From NCBI RefSeq assembly GCF_000828515.1, contig NZ_AP010872.1, positions 1 through 32,500 of the forward strand: a stretch of DNA of 32,500 nt, given 5' to 3'. Shown piece by piece: positions 24,495-32,500 of this stretch (position 1 is the stretch's first letter; every line of letters begins with the position of its first letter). The notes under the pieces are model-generated. The model saw only the letters and a program-made list of their open reading frames with translations, was not told where the DNA came from and made no database searches. A program made the translations under genes and the position numbers. This DNA comes from Candidatus Ishikawaella capsulata Mpkobe (GTDB taxonomy: Bacteria > Pseudomonadota > Gammaproteobacteria > Enterobacterales > Enterobacteriaceae).

Positions 24495-25109
24495 ATGAGT
24501 TATTCATTACCATCACTATCATATCCATATGATTCTTTAGAACCTTATTTGGATACAAGAACTATGGAAATCCATCATACTAAGCATCATCAAACTTATA
24601 TTAATAATGCTAATATGGCATTAAAAGGTACTGTATTTGATAACTTAACAGCATATGAATTAATAACTAATTTAGATAAAATTCATCAAGATAAAAAGAC
24701 TTTTTTACGCAATAACATAGGAGGTCATGTAAATCATAGTATATTTTGGAAACTCTTAAAAAAAGGTACTTCACTGAAAAATGAATTACAAATAGCAATT
24801 AAAGATAATTTCGGGAGCATAGAAGAATTTAAAGAAAAATTTGAATTATTAGCATCTTCACATTTTGGTTCTGGTTGGATATGGTTAATAAATAAGAATG
24901 ATAAATTATTTCTTACTTCTACAAATAATCAAGATAATCCCTTAATGGGAGAAAACATAATAGGAATTTCAGGATATCCTATATTCGGTTTAGATGTTTG
25001 GGAACATGCATATTACTTAAAATATCAAAATAGACGGCTTGATTATATAAAGGCATTCTGGAATGTAATTAATTGGGATGAAGCTAATAAAAGGTTTTTA
25101 TCTAAGTAG
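24495..25109 (+). CDS. sodA: Manganese superoxide dismutase
   Basis: SodA converts superoxide to hydrogen peroxide and oxygen in the cytosol. It has 204 residues (E. coli 206). The metal ligands are His27 ([11 protein letters not shown]), His81 ([10 protein letters not shown]), Asp167 and His171 ([16 protein letters not shown]). Gln146 in [10 protein letters not shown] is the Mn-type position. The ATG is preceded by GAGAG. A strong stem-loop follows at 25118-25146. No iron-responsive or redox-responsive operator was recognised upstream. Confidence 0.97.
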   Translation: MSYSLPSLSYPYDSLEPYLDTRTMEIHHTKHHQTYINNANMALKGTVFDNLTAYELITNLDKIHQDKKTFLRNNIGGHVNHSIFWKLLKKGTSLKNELQIAIKDNFGSIEEFKEKFELLASSHFGSGWIWLINKNDKLFLTSTNNQDNPLMGENIIGISGYPIFGLDVWEHAYYLKYQNRRLDYIKAFWNVINWDEANKRFLSK

Positions 25110-25117
25110 CAAAATAT

Positions 25118-25146
25118 TATCCCGACAAGATTTATCTTGCGGGATA
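25118..25146. terminator. Bidirectional terminator between sodA and argE
   Basis: TATCCCG (25118-25124) pairs with CGGGATA (25140-25146), and inside them CAAGAT pairs with ATCTTG around a two-base loop, with one unpaired A on the left arm. T-rich sequence follows on the plus strand (TTTATT) and AATATTTT follows on the minus strand. It suits both sodA and the convergent argE. It is the most GC-rich hairpin in the intergenic DNA. Confidence 0.85.
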
Positions 25147-25166
25147 TTTATTAAAAAAATAATTAT

Positions 25167-26330
25167 TTAATAACAAAAATAATGTATTAATTTTTTAATT
25201 AGGTTATGAGTAGGTTTAATAAATACCATATCTAGAAATTCATCCTTTTGATGAGCTTGTTCTATTGAACCTGGACCAATGATTAAAGTCGGACAAATCT
25301 TTTGAATAAAAGATGCTTCAGTACAATAATCTACTGAGCAAGCTTTAGTTCCGGTAATTCTTTCTAAAAATTTTACTATTTCATGATATGAGGAGCATTC
25401 ATAAGCAGGAATATAGGGATGTAATTCACTTATACTAATACGTTTAGACCAGCATGGATTAACATAAGTTAAAACATTATTTATAAGATTGTTTATTTCC
25501 ATTATAGTAATATCTGAAGTAGGACGAATATCTATATGTAATTCACAATAACCGCATATGCAATTACTGGCGTGACCTCCATGAATATAACCAAAATTAA
25601 TAGTAGGATAAGGGATATTAAATAAATTATTTTGATAATTTTCTCGAAGATCATTACGTAATTTTAGCAAATAATCAATAATTTCATAAACTATTTCAAT
25701 AGCATTTATTCCTTTGAAAGGATTACTAGAATGAGCTGACTGTCCTTGTATATGAATAGCTTTTGAAATATGACCTTTATGTGCACGTATAGGTTTCAAA
25801 CAACTAGGTTCACCTATTATAGCATAATCAGGATATATAGTGGTGTATTCAGAAAATTGTTTAGCTCCTGCCATACTAGTTTCTTCTTCAGCAGTTGCTA
25901 GGATATAAAGTGGTTTTTTGAGCTTCAAAGGATTTAAATTTCTTACGGCATTGAGTATAAATGCAAAAAAACATTTCATATCTACACTACCTAATCCATA
26001 AAGTTTATTGTTTTTCTCCGTCAATATAAATGGATTATATGTCCATTTTTCTATATCAGCAGGTATAGTATCAGTATGTCCAGTTAATAATAAACCACCT
26101 TCACCGTTACCTATACTAGCTAACATATTAAGTTTTATATTATTATTTATATTATTAACAAATGTTGTTTCTACTTTAAATCCTATATGTTCAAACCATT
26201 CACATAGTAAATGAATGATATCTTCATTACTTTGGTCAATTAAAGGATTATTAGAACTAATAGAAGGAGTAGCTATTAATTGACTATATAGATCAATAAA
26301 AGTGGGTAATTTTTTTGTCACTATTGACAC
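25167..26330 (-). CDS. argE: Acetylornithine deacetylase
   Basis: ArgE is a zinc-dependent M20 family hydrolase that converts N-acetylornithine to ornithine and acetate in arginine synthesis. It has 387 residues (E. coli 383). Metal and catalytic residues are His85 and Asp87 (TGHTDT), Asp117 (GSVDMK), Glu148/Glu149 (TAEEETSMAG), Glu174 (IIGEPS) and the late histidine in EQAHQKDE. The dimerisation-domain motif RAHKGHISKAIHIQGQSAHS is present. It diverges from argCBGH across a 105-base spacer, as in E. coli. Confidence 0.97.
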   Translation of the reverse strand: MSIVTKKLPTFIDLYSQLIATPSISSNNPLIDQSNEDIIHLLCEWFEHIGFKVETTFVNNINNNIKLNMLASIGNGEGGLLLTGHTDTIPADIEKWTYNPFILTEKNNKLYGLGSVDMKCFFAFILNAVRNLNPLKLKKPLYILATAEEETSMAGAKQFSEYTTIYPDYAIIGEPSCLKPIRAHKGHISKAIHIQGQSAHSSNPFKGINAIEIVYEIIDYLLKLRNDLRENYQNNLFNIPYPTINFGYIHGGHASNCICGYCELHIDIRPTSDITIMEINNLINNVLTYVNPCWSKRISISELHPYIPAYECSSYHEIVKFLERITGTKACSVDYCTEASFIQKICPTLIIGPGSIEQAHQKDEFLDMVFIKPTHNLIKKLIHYFCY

Positions 26331-26435
26331 TCTTTAATTTAAGATGTATTCATTAGAATAATTAGTTTTTATAAAAACCATTTTATATTATGTAGCATAT
26401 AATATAAAATTGTTCTAATTTATGAGAGATAAATT
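26331..26435. promoter_or_regulatory. Divergent argE/argC control region with inverted repeats
   Basis: In E. coli this spacer holds overlapping promoters and ArgR boxes. Here I see no ArgR-type box (TGAAT....ATTCA). Two symmetrical elements are visible. One is a 14-base palindrome GTTTTTATAAAAAC (26365-26378). The other is a 12-bp perfect inverted repeat with arms at 26380-26391 and 26399-26410, ATTTTATATTAT and its complement, which ends 25 bases before the argC start. They may be an altered operator or a leader hairpin; function is unproven. Confidence 0.45.
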
Positions 26436-27440
26436 TTGTTAAATACTCTAATTGTTGGTGCGAGTGGTTATACTGGTATAGAACTAGCAGTATATTTAAA
26501 TCGTCATCCACACATAAATATCGCTGGATTAGTAATATCGTCACATAGTCCAGATATTGGAAAAAAAATTTCTGATATTCATAAGCATTTAAAATCTATT
26601 ATAGATATAGAGCTGGAACCAATAAGAGATCCATTAGATTATGGAGGAGATATTGATGTAGTTTTTTTAGCTACTTCACATATGGTAAGTCATAATTTAG
26701 CACCAAAATTTTTAGAAGTTGGGTGTATAGTATTTGATTTATCGGGAGCCTTCCGTGTAAATGATGTAGAATTTTACAAAAAATATTATAATTTTACTCA
26801 TCGTTATAAACATTACTTAGATAAAGCTGTATATGGTTTAGCTGAATGGCAAAAAGAAAAAATTAAAACAGCCCAATTGATTTCTGTACCAGGTTGTTAT
26901 CCTACAATTTCTCACTTAGCATTAAAACCTTTAGTTAAAGAAGATGTATTAGATAAATCACAATGGCCAGTAATTAATGCTATTAGTGGAGTTAGTGGTA
27001 TTGGACGTAAAGCCATTATTGATAATTCTTTTTGTGAAGTTAGTTTGCAACCTTATGGAATATTTCATCATCGTCATCATCGTGAAATAGTTAATTTTCT
27101 TGGTATACCAGTAATTTTTATTCCTTATGTTTGTAATTTTCAACGTGGTATTTTAGCCACAGTTACCTGTCTTTTAAAGAAAGGCATAAAAGAAGAGCAG
27201 ATTCTTAATATTTATCAAAAATATTATAATGATAAACCATTGATTAGACTTTATAAAAAGGATATACCTGCAATTAAATCAGTTGTAGGTTTACCATTTT
27301 GTGATATTGGGTTTGCGGTGAAACATCAACATTTAATTGTAACAGTAGCAGAAGACAATCTATTAAAGGGTGCATCTTCACAAGCAATTCAATGTTTAAA
27401 TATTCGTTTTAGTTTTATAGAAACCTTATCACTCATTTAA
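26436..27440 (+). CDS. argC: N-acetyl-gamma-glutamyl-phosphate reductase
   Basis: ArgC reduces N-acetylglutamyl phosphate to the semialdehyde with NADPH, the third step of arginine synthesis. It has 334 residues, equal to E. coli. The TTG start at 26436 gives [14 protein letters not shown], the family N-terminus with the nucleotide-binding GASGYTG at 8-14. The catalytic cysteine is Cys154 in VPGCYPT. The catalytic histidine region FHHRHHREI and the C-terminal [11 protein letters not shown] are conserved. It is the first gene of argCBGH. Confidence 0.97.
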   Translation: MLNTLIVGASGYTGIELAVYLNRHPHINIAGLVISSHSPDIGKKISDIHKHLKSIIDIELEPIRDPLDYGGDIDVVFLATSHMVSHNLAPKFLEVGCIVFDLSGAFRVNDVEFYKKYYNFTHRYKHYLDKAVYGLAEWQKEKIKTAQLISVPGCYPTISHLALKPLVKEDVLDKSQWPVINAISGVSGIGRKAIIDNSFCEVSLQPYGIFHHRHHREIVNFLGIPVIFIPYVCNFQRGILATVTCLLKKGIKEEQILNIYQKYYNDKPLIRLYKKDIPAIKSVVGLPFCDIGFAVKHQHLIVTVAEDNLLKGASSQAIQCLNIRFSFIETLSLI

Positions 27441-27455
27441 TGGAATAAACAGCAT

Positions 27456-28235
27456 ATGATGAATCCTTTAGTTATTAAGCTGGGAGGTACTATACTAACC
27501 AATAATGAAGCTAGGGACAATTTATTTCGTGTATTATCATCTTACCTCTTGGCATTTGATCGTCCAATAGTAATTATTCATGGAGGTGGATGTTTAATAG
27601 ATGAAATGATGAACACATTGAACTTACCCATAACAAAAAAAAATGGTTTACGTTATACTCCTACCGATCAAATTGATTTAGTAACAGGCATATTAGCAGG
27701 AACTGCTAATAAAAAATTATTGGCATGTGCTAAAAAACAAAATATTAATAACGTGGTTGGTCTATGTTTAGGTGATGGTACAATAGCACATGTTATACAG
27801 TTAAATGAAGAGTTAGGAAATGTAGGTAAAATAAGAGCCAATAATCCCGGTTTATTAAATACTCTACTAAGTTCAAGTTATTTAGTAATAATGAGTTCTA
27901 TAGCCATTACAGCAGATGGTGCTCTTATAAATGTTAATGCGGATCAAGCAGCTACTATTTTAGCAACTATGTTAAATGCTGATTTAATTTTCCTATCAGA
28001 TGTTAGTGGTATTCTTGATGCTAAAGGAACTATCATTAAAGAAATTAATAGCATAAAAGCTAGAGAACTAATACACAAAGGTGTTATTAGTAATGGTATG
28101 ATAGTAAAAATAAATGCTGCTCTACAAGCTGCACAACTTTTAAAAAGATCTGTTCACATATCAAGTTGGCATTATAAAGAAAAATTAATAGACTTGTTTA
28201 ATGGTATACCAATTGGCACTAAAATTTTATTATAA
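27456..28235 (+). CDS. argB: Acetylglutamate kinase
   Basis: ArgB phosphorylates N-acetylglutamate, the second step of arginine synthesis. It has 259 residues (E. coli 258). Motifs are KLGGT near the N-terminus, VIIHGGG, the substrate segment KKNGLRYTP, MNVNADQAA-like INVNADQAATILA and LIFLSDVSGI. Two adjacent ATG codons (27456 and 27459) could start it; the second gives the E. coli-like MNPLVIKLGG. It lies 15 bases after argC. Confidence 0.97.
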   Translation: MMNPLVIKLGGTILTNNEARDNLFRVLSSYLLAFDRPIVIIHGGGCLIDEMMNTLNLPITKKNGLRYTPTDQIDLVTGILAGTANKKLLACAKKQNINNVVGLCLGDGTIAHVIQLNEELGNVGKIRANNPGLLNTLLSSSYLVIMSSIAITADGALINVNADQAATILATMLNADLIFLSDVSGILDAKGTIIKEINSIKARELIHKGVISNGMIVKINAALQAAQLLKRSVHISSWHYKEKLIDLFNGIPIGTKILL

Positions 28236-28265
28236 AAATAAAAATTAGATTTCAAGGTTATTAAA

Positions 28266-29483
28266 ATGCAAAAAAGTAATGTCAATAAAGTTGTTTTAGC
28301 TTATTCTGGTGGTTTAGATACTTCGGTAATTATTCCTTGGTTAAAAGAGAATTATACTTCTTGCAAAGTAGTGGCTTTTATAGCAGATATTGGTCAGCAG
28401 CTAAATGATATTAACGAAATTAAAATCAAAGCAAAACAATTAGGAGCTGATGAGTGTTATGTCATAGATATAAAAGAAGAATTTGTAAGTGATTATATTT
28501 ATCCAATGTTAAAAACTGGAGCTATTTATGAAAACAGTTATCTTCTTGGTACAGCTATAGCACGTCCAATAATTGCTAAAACACAAGTAGATTTAGCATT
28601 GAGAATTGGAGCGGATGCACTTTGTCATGGTGCGACCGGGAAAGGAAATGATCAAGTGAGATTTGAAAGTACTTATGCTGCATTAGCACCACAATTGCAT
28701 ATAATTGCTCCCTGGCGAGAATGGAAATTAAAATCACGCAAAGAATTGCTCAATTATCTTAAAAAATTGGGTATTTCGTCTAATGCTTCTACAGAAAAAA
28801 TTTATAGTAAAGATGAAAATGTTTGGCATATTTCAACAGAAGGTGGAATTTTGGAAGATCCTTGGAATATAGCAACTAAAGAATGCTGGACTTGGACTTT
28901 AGATCCCTTAGATGCTCCAGATCAACCAGAAAATATTACTATAAAGATAAATCAAGGTGGAATAATAAGTGTTAATGGTGAAAATTTAAATCCGTATCAA
29001 TGTTTACATAATTTAAATGTATTAGGAGCTAAACATGGTGTAGGACGTATAGATATTGTGGAAAATCGTTTAATAGGTATTAAATCTCGAGGCTGTTATG
29101 AAACTCCAGGTGGGACAATCATGATGACGGCATTACGTGCTGTAGAACAACTAGTTATGGATCGAGATAGTCTAAAATTACGTGATTATTTAGCTAAAGA
29201 AATGTCTTACCTAATTTATGATGGCAAGTGGTTCACTCCTACAAGTAAATCTATACAGAGTGCTGCTTTATCATTAGCGGAAGATATAAATGGTGAAATA
29301 ACTATCCAACTGTATAAAGGACAATCAAAAGCGATTCAAAAAAAATCTGGTAATAGTTTATATTCTAGGGAATTTGCAACATTTGGAGAAGATACAGTAT
29401 ATGATCAAGGTGATGCAGAAGGTTTTATTCGTTTATACTCTCTTCCTTCACGTATACGTGCCTTAAAAAATAAATTCAATTAA
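28266..29483 (+). CDS. argG: Argininosuccinate synthase, short type
   Basis: ArgG joins citrulline and aspartate using ATP. The PP-loop AYSGGLDTS is at residues 12-20, with [14 protein letters not shown] and [12 protein letters not shown]-like [19 protein letters not shown] further on. The length of 405 residues and the sequence place it in the short argininosuccinate synthase class found in many enterics and most bacteria. E. coli has the longer 447-residue form at an unlinked site. Its position between argB and argH is the argCBGH arrangement of several other gammaproteobacteria, so this is likely the ancestral state. Confidence 0.96.
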   Translation: MQKSNVNKVVLAYSGGLDTSVIIPWLKENYTSCKVVAFIADIGQQLNDINEIKIKAKQLGADECYVIDIKEEFVSDYIYPMLKTGAIYENSYLLGTAIARPIIAKTQVDLALRIGADALCHGATGKGNDQVRFESTYAALAPQLHIIAPWREWKLKSRKELLNYLKKLGISSNASTEKIYSKDENVWHISTEGGILEDPWNIATKECWTWTLDPLDAPDQPENITIKINQGGIISVNGENLNPYQCLHNLNVLGAKHGVGRIDIVENRLIGIKSRGCYETPGGTIMMTALRAVEQLVMDRDSLKLRDYLAKEMSYLIYDGKWFTPTSKSIQSAALSLAEDINGEITIQLYKGQSKAIQKKSGNSLYSREFATFGEDTVYDQGDAEGFIRLYSLPSRIRALKNKFN

Positions 29484-29523
29484 ATAATTATTTTTATATT
29501 AATTCTAATATGGAGTATTATTA

Positions 29524-30909
29524 ATGGTACTTTGGGGAGGACGCTTTACTAATGCAATAAACCAAAATTTTAAAAAATTTAATAGTTCGTTAAGTTTCGA
29601 TTATATTTTAGCGGAACATGATATAGTTGGCTCAATTGCATGGTCTAAAGCATTAGCAACAGTTAATATTCTGAATAAAGATGAGCAAGAAATAATCGAA
29701 AAAGCCTTACATGAAATATTAAATGAGATACACCTGTATCCGAATAAAATTCTAGATAGCGAAGAGGAAGATATTCATAGTTGGATTGAAAATAGATTAA
29801 TTTCCAGAGTAGGAATTTTAGGTAAAAAAATTCACACTGGACGTAGTCGTAATGATCAAGTAACTACTGATTTAAAACTATGGTGTAAATCTCAAATACA
29901 TTTAATTTTAGATGCTATACATAGGTTTCAAAATTCACTAGTTCTTGCTGCAGAAATTAATCAACATGTAATTATGCCAGGTTACACTCATCTACAACAT
30001 GCTCAACCAATAACTTTTGCTCATTGGTGTTTGGCTTATTTTGAAATGTTGATAAGAGACCAAAAACGATTAAATGATACTCTATCTCGTTTGCAAATTA
30101 GTCCACTAGGTTGTGGAGCTTTAGCAGGAACGGCTTATGATATCGATCGCGACCAATTAGCTAAGTCTTTAGGATTCTCATCGGCAAGTGGTAATAGCTT
30201 AGATACGGTATCTGATAGAGATTATGTATTAGAATTACTTTCTAATGCAGCAATTGGTATGATACATCTTTCGAGATTTGCGGAAGATCTAATTTTTTTT
30301 AATACTGAAGAAGCAGCTTTTATAGAATTATCTGATCAAGTCACTTCTGGTTCTTCTCTTATGCCTCAGAAAAAAAATCCTGATTCTCTAGAACTAATCC
30401 GTGGTAAATGTGGTCGTGTACAAGGTGCATTAATGTCGATGATGGTAACTATGAAAGGATTACCACTTTCTTATAATAAAGATATGCAGGAAGATAAAGA
30501 AGGACTTTTTGATGCTACAAACACGTGGATAAATTGCATTGATATATCAACTTTAATAATGGATACTCTAAAAGTGAAAATTAACAGATGCGAGGAAGTA
30601 GTAACACGTGGATATAGTAATGCGACAGAATTAGCTGATTATTTGGTTAAAAAAGGTATGACTTTTCGTGAATCTCATACTATCGTAGGAAAAATAATAT
30701 TAGAAGCCATCAAAGATAATACAAAATTACAAGAAATGAGTTTAGCTAAAATGCAAAAATTTAGCTGTCTTATTGATAAGGATGTATATTCTATTTTAGA
30801 ATTAGATTCTTGTATAAAAAAAAGAAATGCAAAAGGAGGAGTATCATTCGAGCAAATTTCTTTTGCTATCAAACAAGCTAAAAAACATCTAGATGTATAT
30901 CATAAGTAG
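29524..30909 (+). CDS. argH: Argininosuccinate lyase
   Basis: ArgH splits argininosuccinate into arginine and fumarate, the last step. It has 461 residues (E. coli 457). The superfamily signature [11 protein letters not shown] is at 276-286 and contains the catalytic serine. [10 protein letters not shown] (104-113) and [10 protein letters not shown] (153-162) form other parts of the active site. The C-terminus is conserved through [14 protein letters not shown]. It ends the arginine operon; a decayed murI follows. Confidence 0.97.
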   Translation: MVLWGGRFTNAINQNFKKFNSSLSFDYILAEHDIVGSIAWSKALATVNILNKDEQEIIEKALHEILNEIHLYPNKILDSEEEDIHSWIENRLISRVGILGKKIHTGRSRNDQVTTDLKLWCKSQIHLILDAIHRFQNSLVLAAEINQHVIMPGYTHLQHAQPITFAHWCLAYFEMLIRDQKRLNDTLSRLQISPLGCGALAGTAYDIDRDQLAKSLGFSSASGNSLDTVSDRDYVLELLSNAAIGMIHLSRFAEDLIFFNTEEAAFIELSDQVTSGSSLMPQKKNPDSLELIRGKCGRVQGALMSMMVTMKGLPLSYNKDMQEDKEGLFDATNTWINCIDISTLIMDTLKVKINRCEEVVTRGYSNATELADYLVKKGMTFRESHTIVGKIILEAIKDNTKLQEMSLAKMQKFSCLIDKDVYSILELDSCIKKRNAKGGVSFEQISFAIKQAKKHLDVYHK

Positions 30910-30986
30910 TATATGTTATGTAATAATCGTATGAATATATTATTTACTAAAGAGTATATATAGCACCTTAAAAGCAAAAATTTTAA

Positions 30987-31739
30987 TCTTTCTGGTGCGC
31001 TACTGCCAGTTTGGGACTTGATTCAGATATTAGAGGTTTATCTATATATAAAAAATTAAGATATTGTAATGAAATATTTATTCAGGTATTTGCTTATCGA
31101 TAAAAAGACGCGGAAGATTTTATTAAGATAACAACATATATTATCTAAGTGGTGCATCAACAATATCTTTTAGGTTTAAGCATGTAGCACTGTGAGTTTC
31201 ATTACCTGCTTTAAGAAGACAATTTTCTCCTATTATTGGCTTAATGCTGAAGATCAAATCTGCAATTCGTTTGATACGAAATAGTATTATCGATCTTTTA
31301 GCTAAACCTAATACAGTAAATTATGATTATACAAAACAATTAATAAAAAAATTTTTATATAATATTCATACATATAGGTACTATAGATCTAGTAATGATA
31401 GTATAAAAATTACTTTACAATAAATATTCAACATAATTAAACAACGTATAAAAAGAAATGGTTCTTCGAATACTATAGTATTAGGTGCCCCACCATTTTC
31501 ATTTGTATCAAATGATACTATATGATATTTTTACTCAAGGTCATACACCTATACACTATTAATATAATCAGCTAATGGCACATATAATTGCATCATTAAT
31601 AAACGATAAATTAGCCTTTTTTAATAAATCTGGACGATCCTAAATTTTTTATATTTCCATTAATATGAAAAGTGAACAGTTAACACCTATTTTGTACAGT
31701 TATGGTTTTCCCAATTTGATAAATCATCTATTAAGATAA
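30987..31739 (+). pseudogene. murI: Decayed glutamate racemase
   Basis: Fragments in shifting frames match MurI in order. Near 31002-31100 the frame reads TASLGLDSDIRGLSIYKKLR, matching VFDSGVGGLSVYDEIR, then hits a stop at 31101. Around 31180-31197 the catalytic ACNTASTVS motif is reduced to AC-STVS with three residues lost, and a two-base insertion follows. From about 31199 the frame reads SLPALRRQFSPIIGLMLKIK and on to AKPNTVNYDYTKQLIKKF. After a stop at 31421 it reads NTIVLGAPPFSF in place of the GCTHFP motif, so the second catalytic cysteine is gone. The C-terminal NMKSEQLTPILYSYGFPNLI is still readable up to a stop at 31737-31739. In E. coli murI also lies directly upstream of an rRNA operon (rrnB). 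MurI normally supplies D-glutamate for peptidoglycan. Confidence 0.9.
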
Positions 31740-31778
31740 GTAAGTCTTTATTTATAAACAATATATCGAATAATAAGG

Positions 31779-31807
31779 TTGCTTTTATTTAAAATAGTAG
31801 ATATAAT
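31779..31807 (+). promoter_or_regulatory. rRNA operon promoter
   Basis: TTGCTT (31779-31784) and TATAAT (31802-31807) are separated by exactly 17 bases and lie about 30 bases before the boxA element. This is a near-consensus sigma-70 promoter for the 16S gene at the right edge. It lies just after the murI remnant. Confidence 0.75.
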
Positions 31808-31837
31808 AGTATTTTTATGTAATAGATTTTAAAAAAA

Positions 31838-31849
31838 TGTTCTTTAACA
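31838..31849 (+). promoter_or_regulatory. boxA antitermination site of the rRNA leader
   Basis: TGTTCTTTAACA differs from the E. coli rRNA boxA (TGCTCTTTAACA) at one base. As in E. coli it is followed by AATTTATCA and a GTGTG(A/G)G(T/C)AC(T) block. NusB/NusE binding here keeps RNA polymerase from terminating in rRNA operons. Confidence 0.85.
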
Positions 31850-31998
31850 ATTTATCAAGTAATTTGTGTGAGTACTTATAGATTGATATTCAAGCCATAA
31901 AGAGATCAAATCTCTGTGAGATATAACGTGTAATCAAATTATTTGTTACATGTTTTCGCATAAATATGTGCCTTATAAAAAAACAAAACATCTTTCAA
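31850..31998 (+). repeat. rRNA leader, right copy of the inverted repeat pair
   Basis: This leader matches the reverse complement of 1-250. It contains a short hairpin AGAGAT-CAA-ATCTCT around 31900-31920, a single unit of the element that is tandemly repeated in the left copy (about 31924-31948), and ends with TTTCAA before the 16S gene. Such leader sequence normally pairs with the 3' flank of 16S during precursor processing. Confidence 0.85.

Positions 31999-32500
<502 letters not shown>

Overview
The window looks like part of a reduced, AT-rich genome from a gammaproteobacterium of the Enterobacterales type, most likely an obligate or long-term insect symbiont. The proteins are close in sequence and length to their Escherichia coli counterparts, but codon third positions and spacers are strongly AT-rich. 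Genes normally found at these loci are missing (rsmG, atpI, glmU, glmS, recF). One locus, murI, is a recognisable wreck. There are no mobile elements, phage genes or CRISPR arrays. The genus cannot be fixed without a 16S comparison; plataspid-gut-symbiont-like or bacteriocyte-symbiont lineages of enteric origin would fit.

Layout. Positions 1-311 hold the leader and promoter of a ribosomal RNA operon on the minus strand, whose 16S gene should begin just outside the left edge. Positions 579-9362 carry mnmG and the complete ATP synthase operon atpBEFHAGDC on the plus strand. Positions 9664-13478 carry mnmE-yidC-yidD-rnpA-rpmH on the minus strand. Positions 13797-18900 carry dnaA-dnaN-gyrB on the plus strand. 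This is the E. coli oriC-proximal order, read away from the origin. It is followed by dnaT-dnaC (19158-20443), glyQ-glyS (20553-23538), fdhD (23604-24413) and sodA (24495-25109). The arginine cluster comes next, with argE on the minus strand diverging from argC-argB-argG-argH (25167-30909). A decayed murI (about 30987-31739) precedes a second rRNA operon on the plus strand, with promoter, boxA and the first 502 bases of 16S rRNA.

How it fits together. Replication initiation and elongation are represented by DnaA, DnaN, GyrB, DnaT and DnaC. Energy conversion is represented by a full F1Fo ATPase, and translation by L34, glycyl-tRNA synthetase, RNase P protein and the MnmE/MnmG tRNA modification pair. 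Membrane insertion is covered by YidC/YidD. The arginine genes cover acetylglutamate kinase, acetylglutamylphosphate reductase, acetylornithine deacetylase and the last two steps from citrulline to arginine, which suggests amino-acid provisioning to a host.

The main points of interest are the outward-facing pair of rRNA leaders, the murI pseudogene between argH and the rRNA operon, a 32-bp-period tandem expansion in only one of the two rRNA leaders, and substitutions in the ring-packing glycines of ATP synthase subunit c. Other points are a GlyQ that runs on into the start of glyS, an FdhD with no formate dehydrogenase beside it, and a long perfect inverted repeat directly upstream of gyrB. 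I did not find a wholly new biological system.
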